NCBI GenBank assembly: GCA_948567375.1 | Contig: OX419759.1 | Coordinates: 43,129,493 to 43,193,492 of the forward strand | Reading direction: 5' to 3' | Source: Lunularia cruciata | Lineage: Eukaryota > Streptophyta > Marchantiopsida > Lunulariales > Lunulariaceae | Length of the DNA: 64,000 nt | Shown: positions 57,389-64,000 of the stretch, in pieces | Layout of the letters: each line of letters starts with the position of its first letter | How positions within the stretch are numbered: the stretch's first letter is position 1 | Notes under the pieces: model-generated | Seen by the model: the letters and a program-made list of their open reading frames with translations, nothing else | Databases searched by the model: none | What the model was told of the DNA's origin: nothing | Translations under genes and position numbers: made by a program

Positions 57389-58271
57389 TCTTCTAACAAG
57401 TTCAAGTACGCCGTTTATCTGATTTCTTATCAGATAAAACTGCGATGACACCATCATATTTGCTCGAGAGCATGAACTATTTAGATTTAGATAATGCGTG
57501 AATCTTATTGACGTCGTTTACTAAATAGGAAGTTGCCTACTCCAAGAAGTTGCCTACTCCAAACCCCACCAAACCCCGCCCGCCCGCGATATCTTGACTC
57601 GTTACTATTCATGAGTCATCGGAGCAGAACTCTTTTATATATACTTCAGTGTAGAACTCCGTGTGGTCATTGGGTTCGCTTTAGGCTGGTATAACTAATC
57701 TGTCAGTGGGATTTCGGCTGTTCGTGGAACAAGAAAAGTCATACTCCAGACTTACTTTCAACCATAAGGTTGTCAACAGGCACTTCTTGCTAGAGCATGA
57801 AGTTTCTCAGAACTAGATCGGAAATAGGAATTGAAGACGTCTACTTCTACATTCTTTGTCCTGCTTTCTGATATTCCAAGTATCACAGTGCTGGATGGAA
57901 CTACCTTGAGCTATTCAATATTTATCTTAGCTTGAATTGAGGCGCTGAATACACCGTACAGAAGCCAACAGTGCTCCTGTATTGAGTTCTGGATCCTCCA
58001 AGATCCTAGGCTTTTTCAAATTATTGCCGTATCCTGTCTGCTCCACATTCGGAGAAATCATCGGACGGACACGCTACAAGAATTCTCATGATAATAGATA
58101 AGTATTCTACAGTCTTCCCCTTTGCGAATGCATTTGTGACTAGTGCTTACATGCATAGACCTAGGTCATTCTAGGTGGGTGCACTCATCTACCGGGTTGT
58201 TGGATGTCTGTACTTCTCAACAACCATCTACATACGCACAAACGGATTCCGAGCACGTAAAACTTGCCAGT

Positions 58272-58826
58272 ATGGCAACTGCCATAGAATTTGAAGTGGA
58301 TGGATTCTTGGTAGAATCTAGTCACCGCTTTACGCTGGAGGACATTAATGACAGAAAGGACGGACCCACGATAGTTTCATTATATCCTTTCAAATACACT
58401 AAACTACTCCCCATGAACTTCGCAAATACACTCATCGACGCAAGGTATGCAGGGAAATGTCCTCAGAGAAAAGTCGTTATGGGATACGACAGCATATATA
58501 AGTTATCACGTACGACCAGGTGACATATTTTGCGACAAACAGAAGGGTCTTGTCAATACTATTTAAGGAACGCAGATGAGATCTACGGGAAAGCACGAGT
58601 CATAGATTGGACATACATAAAACCTCTGAATCTATCGACTTTCCAGTTTATGAATTTAGCAAATATGGTACGTGGTATGGAGTTCGATTCAATCTTGATT
58701 TCATCCGATTTCGATTTATGTTGGATGGGTGTTACCCATGGATTAACGCCATCGTCAATTGATCCAACTAATGGATCAATGGTCTACCCTGCATTAAGGG
58801 AGGATGATGGTCTATCCATACATTAA
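58272..58826 (+). CDS. Hypothetical protein, interrupted or spliced
   Basis: ATG 58272 (CAGTATGGC, good context) opens 83 codons with EFEVDGFLVESSHRFTLEDI, and TGA follows at 58521-58523. The same frame then stays open to 58826 (DEIYGKARVIDWTYIKPL, MNLANMVRGMEF). The bases CCAGGTGACA at the stop form a good splice donor, so either an intron begins there or the TGA is a point mutation (from CGA). No family is recognised. It may be a lineage-specific gene or a decayed fragment. Confidence 0.3.
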
Positions 58827-61800
58827 TGTTAATGTGATAGTATAGGGTCTCAAAATGAAATTGATGTATTTTTATGGAATTTTCCGGTTTTGGGATAGTA
58901 AGTTTTATGGGTCGTTTTATTTTTCAATTCTACGTTTAATGGAGTAAGGTTACGGTTATAAAGTAGTACTTAGCACCATGCTTGTCAGAGGTGAGGAAAA
59001 TCACAATATACTAGATGTCACAAGAAGAATGATTTGTTTTGATACCACTTGTTTCGATAAGACTTATATTAATATGTTCATTAAGTATTATGATCACACG
59101 TAAACTCAGTAGAAAAATTTATATATCGCATGAATCATATTTAATAATCCAAAAAATTTTATGGTAATGGAAAATTCCATTAAAAATACATGTACCCTCA
59201 CCATCCTACCCATATAAAATTTAGAGATTTCCCATAACAATTTTATGGATTTTTACAAATACTTGGAACTCAATTTTTTAAACCCCTTGTCAATCTAAAG
59301 CTCAAGGAGACTTCTAACTCTCCATGCACCAACCGAAGACAGGATGTATGGAAAGCTCAAGCTTTCCTTTTTATAGTAGCCAGATTCCATACAGAAAGTG
59401 TGCACTAAATAACCGGCTCAAATTAAGGAAGTGGTTTAAAAAGACAATTTATCAAGAGAATAAAGACAAATAACTGGCAAAGATAGTTTTCAGAAAATAT
59501 ATAAGCTTCCTAGTTTGGGTCATGCGTAGCATAATCCTATTCTATAGGAAGCATATGTCACTCTAGCACCAAATTCAAATTATATTAAACTTCAATTGCC
59601 TATTCTTACAGGTTACCTCAAGTCACCGTTTAATCTAGACCTCTAATTCAATCACTTGCTTTTTCGCACTCTACTCGTACTATTTCATCCTTTGGTTTTT
59701 TTATGAATCTCATGCTTTGGTTTTATCATGGATCTCTCCTACTGTATTTTACATATTTATCCTTTTCTTCTTTTCATTTATTGTAAGAGAAGGTATAATA
59801 GAGTAGCAGGGATCCAAGATCTTACTTAATAAGATTTAATAAATTAACATATGTTTTAAATCCTTTCAAAACCTTTAACCTTATCTAACGATCTTGAAAA
59901 TACTCCCAGTTTGTGAAACTTGTTCCAATCATATATTATAACAATAAAATTTCAAAATGGAAATTATGACAGTGTGACGGAATGAATTTATTTCTATAAT
60001 ATTTAATAAATTTATAAATATAAAAATATAGATTTTAAATATTCAAATCCTTAGACTAGGGATTTCAATCTGGAAATTATGATATTGTAGCGGAATTGAA
60101 TTGATTTCCATAAATACTAATAATAAACATCAATATAAAACTGGGAGATTTATAAAATATTTAGACAATGAAATAAATGATAATATCACTTGTAAAACTA
60201 ATGGTATACTCCATAACATAATCTTACGGACACTCCTAATTAAACTACCTCTGAGAACTTTTATTTTCTCAAAAAATCTGTAATAAAAAGTTTAAAGTTT
60301 ATGGGACACTCTCGACATGAAACTACATGTGGAAAGAAAATTTCTTTCTAAATTTATAATAAAGAAGTAAAAATCATCTATCATGACTAGATATTAACAT
60401 TTATTTTATTATAGTCTCGTTTTGATGATCATCTCTCATAATCAATACCGGATGTCAATTGCTTGTACTTTCGTTATAACTTATATTTGTTTTCAACAGA
60501 CTCTCCGAAGAGGAAGATGTTTAATACCAACAAACAAATGACAAATTTACTTGATGAGAATCGAGCTTCAAGGACTAGTACAGGCATTGAATTCCGTGTG
60601 TATCACTTGCATGGAAAGTCACGGAGTGTTATGGGATTTAGAGTCGATTTTGGATGCATTCAATAAACGAGGAGCTACCCATGTTCCAAAAGAGGCCAGA
60701 AGGTCAAATGATATACCCCAGAGTAAAGAAGGAGATTACAAAAGCATCAAATGGAGAAATGGAACAAATGGAGAAATCAAGCACAGCTCAAGCCAAAAGA
60801 GTCCAAAAGCTGATGAGAAACAATGGCCAAGCACAAAATAACCTACAAAGTAACGTAGGGAACTCCTACGGCCGTTGCTTGTTGGGGAATATTCAATGCC
60901 CTTGATTATTATAAGGTGATAGCCAAAGTAATAGATGAGTATGGTTGGCAAGATAGCTAGTACATCTCTCCTCTATATGGAACTTGAGTTGCATTGTATA
61001 GGAAACTGTTAAATCGATGATGGGGATGGCCAAAAATCTCTATCGTCAATAGGAAAAAGGTGTATGAGGCAAGTCATGGTGCATAGAGGTTTTCCTTTAC
61101 CTTGGTGCCAATGGTCGTTGAAGCTCCTGCTTGTGTGCCTGCTTGAACCAAGGATTCTGGTTGGAGTTGGTTCACCATCATCACATCAAACAAGGTACAT
61201 TGGCCATCTATGAATAAGACTATGCCTACTCTCACTCTCCAAGGAGGATATCTTGGCCGGTTTAGCCCTTGCACAATCTCAACCTAAAAACAAATTGATA
61301 ATACCTATTACTATATATGTACTTTGGTGCACTCTAACTTATGGCACAACCTAAAATGTGGATGTAGAACATGCACACTAGTCCCGTATCCCTAAAAATG
61401 CATTAGTTGAAAATGAAGTTTACTATAATATTAGGTCTAGTAGTAGAGTAGACTTATCATCTACAGTAATAGTAGATTGGACATAAGCAAACAAGTATGA
61501 AGCCATGAAAATATGGATATTACTTTTTAAATGAATATTAATTTTGGAAAGCATGTATATGAAAAAAAGAGTTTTTTGGAAGTTAAGACCTAACCCTAAC
61601 CCTAAGGTACCCTAAGTTAAGTAAATTGGGTTGTCTAGTCAACCTATAAGTCTTCTTTTGTCAGTCAAAATTGATTTGGATATAATATTAAGAATGAGGA
61701 AAAGAACCGTTGGCTCGCTGTTCCGGAAAAGTATGGTCTTCTTTTATTTGTACATATTGCTAAAAAATAACCATATTAAGGAAACGTTGTAATAATATAA

Positions 61801-64000
61801 AATTCTATTCCAGATTGAACCAAGAGACAATTATGAATTGATAATTTTGCAATCCAGTATCAACCAGTACAAACCTAAAATAATCGAAACCTTTCAAAGC
61901 TCCAAGAACAGAAGTACATTACAATACAAATGTATTATATTTATTAAAACATAAATTAATACTAAGTTTAATTATAAATATGATTGGAGTTAAATCATAG
62001 TTATAATTAAACTTTCACCAAACATCTTTCTTGGGTGGCTTCCCCAGTCTAATTAGATAACATAAATTTTTTAATATTATACCAAATCTGATTGCCATGA
62101 TATCATCATCCATAAATCGTTTTATATCCAAGTCCAAATCCGTAAATCTTTTTATGTTTTATTTCAGCGGTGTATTACACAACATTAGATCGGTATCTAA
62201 AGAATTATTTGTCATATTTATCTGAAGAATATTCTATATTATATAATAAAACTACAAGAAGGAGTGAGGAATATGAAGCTTTAAATATCAACATTAGATC
62301 GATATCTAGAAGAAATTATATGTCATATTTATGTGAAGAATACTCTATATTCTATAATAGAAATACAAGAAGGAGTGAGGAATATGAAGCTCTAAATATC
62401 AAATATGTGATACTTGCTTCAGTTGAAATCTTTGGTTCTTGAACCATTTATATCATTTTTTAACAATTCTACTAGAAAACTACAAAGTTATACGTATTTC
62501 TATCTAAGTTCAGACATAAATTTAATCAGTAGTCTGTAAAAATTTAATAGTTCTTGGATATAAATAATATCTAAATTTAGCAATATAATGCATAGGAGCA
62601 ATTTAACCATCCAATAAAGGCCTTGATTCATCTAATTCCTTTTAATATTTCAGAGTTAGATAATCACTTTGATATCCAATGATAGAATTAAAATTAAATT
62701 GAAGATATCCTCCTTTAGTGTAGTCTATTTTAATCTTGCTATTCCAATGACATCCCTGCAATGGTAGTAAAAGAAAGTCATTATCCTAATCCAACCAAAC
62801 ATCCAGTTATTGCAATAGGAGCTTTTGAGTATATGTATAAATTATTTTTAGACAAGTAGTGTGAAAAAAAGACATGTCCTTGAACAATATGTGATCCACT
62901 TTTTCCAATAGTAATATTAATAAGCAAGAAATTATTCTGTAAATTTCATTAAACTGAACCAACTAATCACAACATATATTCTTTCTATTATACAACAGTT
63001 CCAAGTAGTATACTTTCAGAAGATTCATTAGACACAATAGGCCATGTATAGCGCAGGCATCATCCAACTAGTTGTGTTTTACAAGAGAACTCAAAGCAAG
63101 AACTTCCTTGGTTCTGTCTTGAGGATATTTAGTACCCAAGCTGTGCGTGCTGCGCTGTGTACAGTAACTGGAGGGGTGTACTCCATTTGAAGTACACCAC
63201 TCTGTACGCTATACGCTGTAGAATTCAATGGCGCTCCCCGTCAATCTTGAAGCAATCTAAACTCCACCGATGTTTTGAGATTCACGCCCGTCAAGCATCA
63301 GAGTCATAAGCTCAAGTTGAGCTAGTCAATGGGATGTGAGAAGAAGTCATTTTCCTTGCCTTCAACTTTAACTCTCTAGTCCATGATTCACAGACAACGG
63401 TTTTAATACTCAACGTGTCTTGAGTACTTATGCCCAGAAATACGTATGGGGTCCATTGCACCGTACATGATGAACCTCGGAGCCAGTACTGACACTTTAA
63501 ATATGCGACTCTTTTTTATCGTGGGGTTCGTGCCCTCCACTAAGATGGATGTAGTCTATGTCATAGTAAGTAGGTGGACTTTGGCCCACGTGACATAATA
63601 TAATCAACGCATAAAAGTTTTCAAACTGGCAAATAGAATGTGAATGATTAAGAATACTATAGAGGTACCAATTAGTGTAGAGAATCTTGTGACATTTGTT
63701 GCCGGTGGTCCGGTACAAATTTCAGGAGTATGTCCGGTTTTCTAAGTTTTCTAGTGTTCTTTTAGTTACTTAGTTATTTTTATTAGAAACTTCCATAGAT
63801 CAATTTATGAACTCTTTCATCTGGATTGTATATTGTCCTAGCAATTTTTTTGCGGCTGATATGATTTCTTTTGGGTGGTCTTTACATTTCCACAGAGATA
63901 TTTAGAATTCCTAAATTAATATACTATAGTAATATACTATACGAGAATCCATAGTCATAACTCTTACTAAATGAGACGAGAGATATAATATACTATACGA
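58827..64000. other. AT-rich intergenic region
   Basis: No supported gene. Present are a degenerate pair of about 65 bp around GGAAATTATGA (about 59953-60025 and 60067-60130), a short CCCTAA run near 61592 and a 2 x 110-bp tandem repeat at 62181-62399. Confidence 0.45.
62181..62399 (+). repeat. Tandem duplication, unit about 110 bp
   Basis: Units 62181-62289 and 62290-62399 both begin AACATTAGATCGRTATCTA and end GAATATGAAGCTYTAAATATC. An open frame crosses both, reading RRSEEYEALNI in each unit, but no function is apparent. Confidence 0.85.

Noticed and set aside
61588-61612. Telomere-like CCCTAA repeat
   Set aside because: Only about three imperfect units inside AT-rich DNA. Too short to call a telomeric tract, and the plant-type unit would be CCCTAAA.

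Overview
The window looks like nuclear DNA of a plant or close plant relative. Coding density is low, a splice-interrupted LURP-one-related gene and two F-box genes (LRR and kelch types) are present, and about 18.7 kb at the left end is a nest of Ty3/gypsy LTR retrotransposons. A non-seed land plant or streptophyte alga would fit, but the species cannot be fixed from sequence alone.

Layout. 1-18700 is a nested retrotransposon cluster. The outermost layer, copy A (+ strand, 239-1361 continued at 13073-13632), was split by element B (1362-1729 continued at 11589-13072; TG...CA ends, 5-bp duplication CCATT). B was split in turn by element M (minus strand, 1730-11588; TG...CA ends, ACAT on both sides). 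To the right lie a different degraded gypsy element D (minus, about 14063-16547) and copy C of the M family (+, 16548-18699), internally deleted. 18700-23591 is AT-rich and without recognisable genes. 23592-25445 is an F-box/LRR gene. 29185-31189 (minus) is a three-exon LURP-one-related gene. About 41930-46551 is a degenerate Ty1/copia element (minus). 49563-50372 (minus) is a short F-box/kelch gene. 56400-57388 holds two copies of a repeat with a GGGGCTTAGCCCC hairpin, and 58272-58826 a weak hypothetical gene. The remainder is non-coding sequence with a few local tandem repeats.

Main discovery. Element M is an unusual gypsy retrotransposon. Between the retropepsin-like protease and the reverse transcriptase it carries a complete-looking C5-cytosine DNA methyltransferase of DNMT3-like motif order. 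After the integrase, where many plant gypsy elements carry a chromodomain, it carries a C4HC3 PHD finger. From gag to PHD everything lies in one reading frame over 7 kb, interrupted by four stops. Two TAGs sit at the gag/protease and methyltransferase/RT boundaries, and two TGAs sit inside conserved RT-RNaseH and integrase segments. The element thus combines its own DNA-methylation writer with a putative histone reader. Copies A and C retain the PHD region, so the PHD is a family trait, while copy C has lost gag through RT by internal deletion.

Host genes: the two F-box proteins are expected to be SCF ubiquitin-ligase substrate adaptors, and the LURP-one-related protein a small tubby-like-fold protein. 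Nothing in the sequence shows that they work together.
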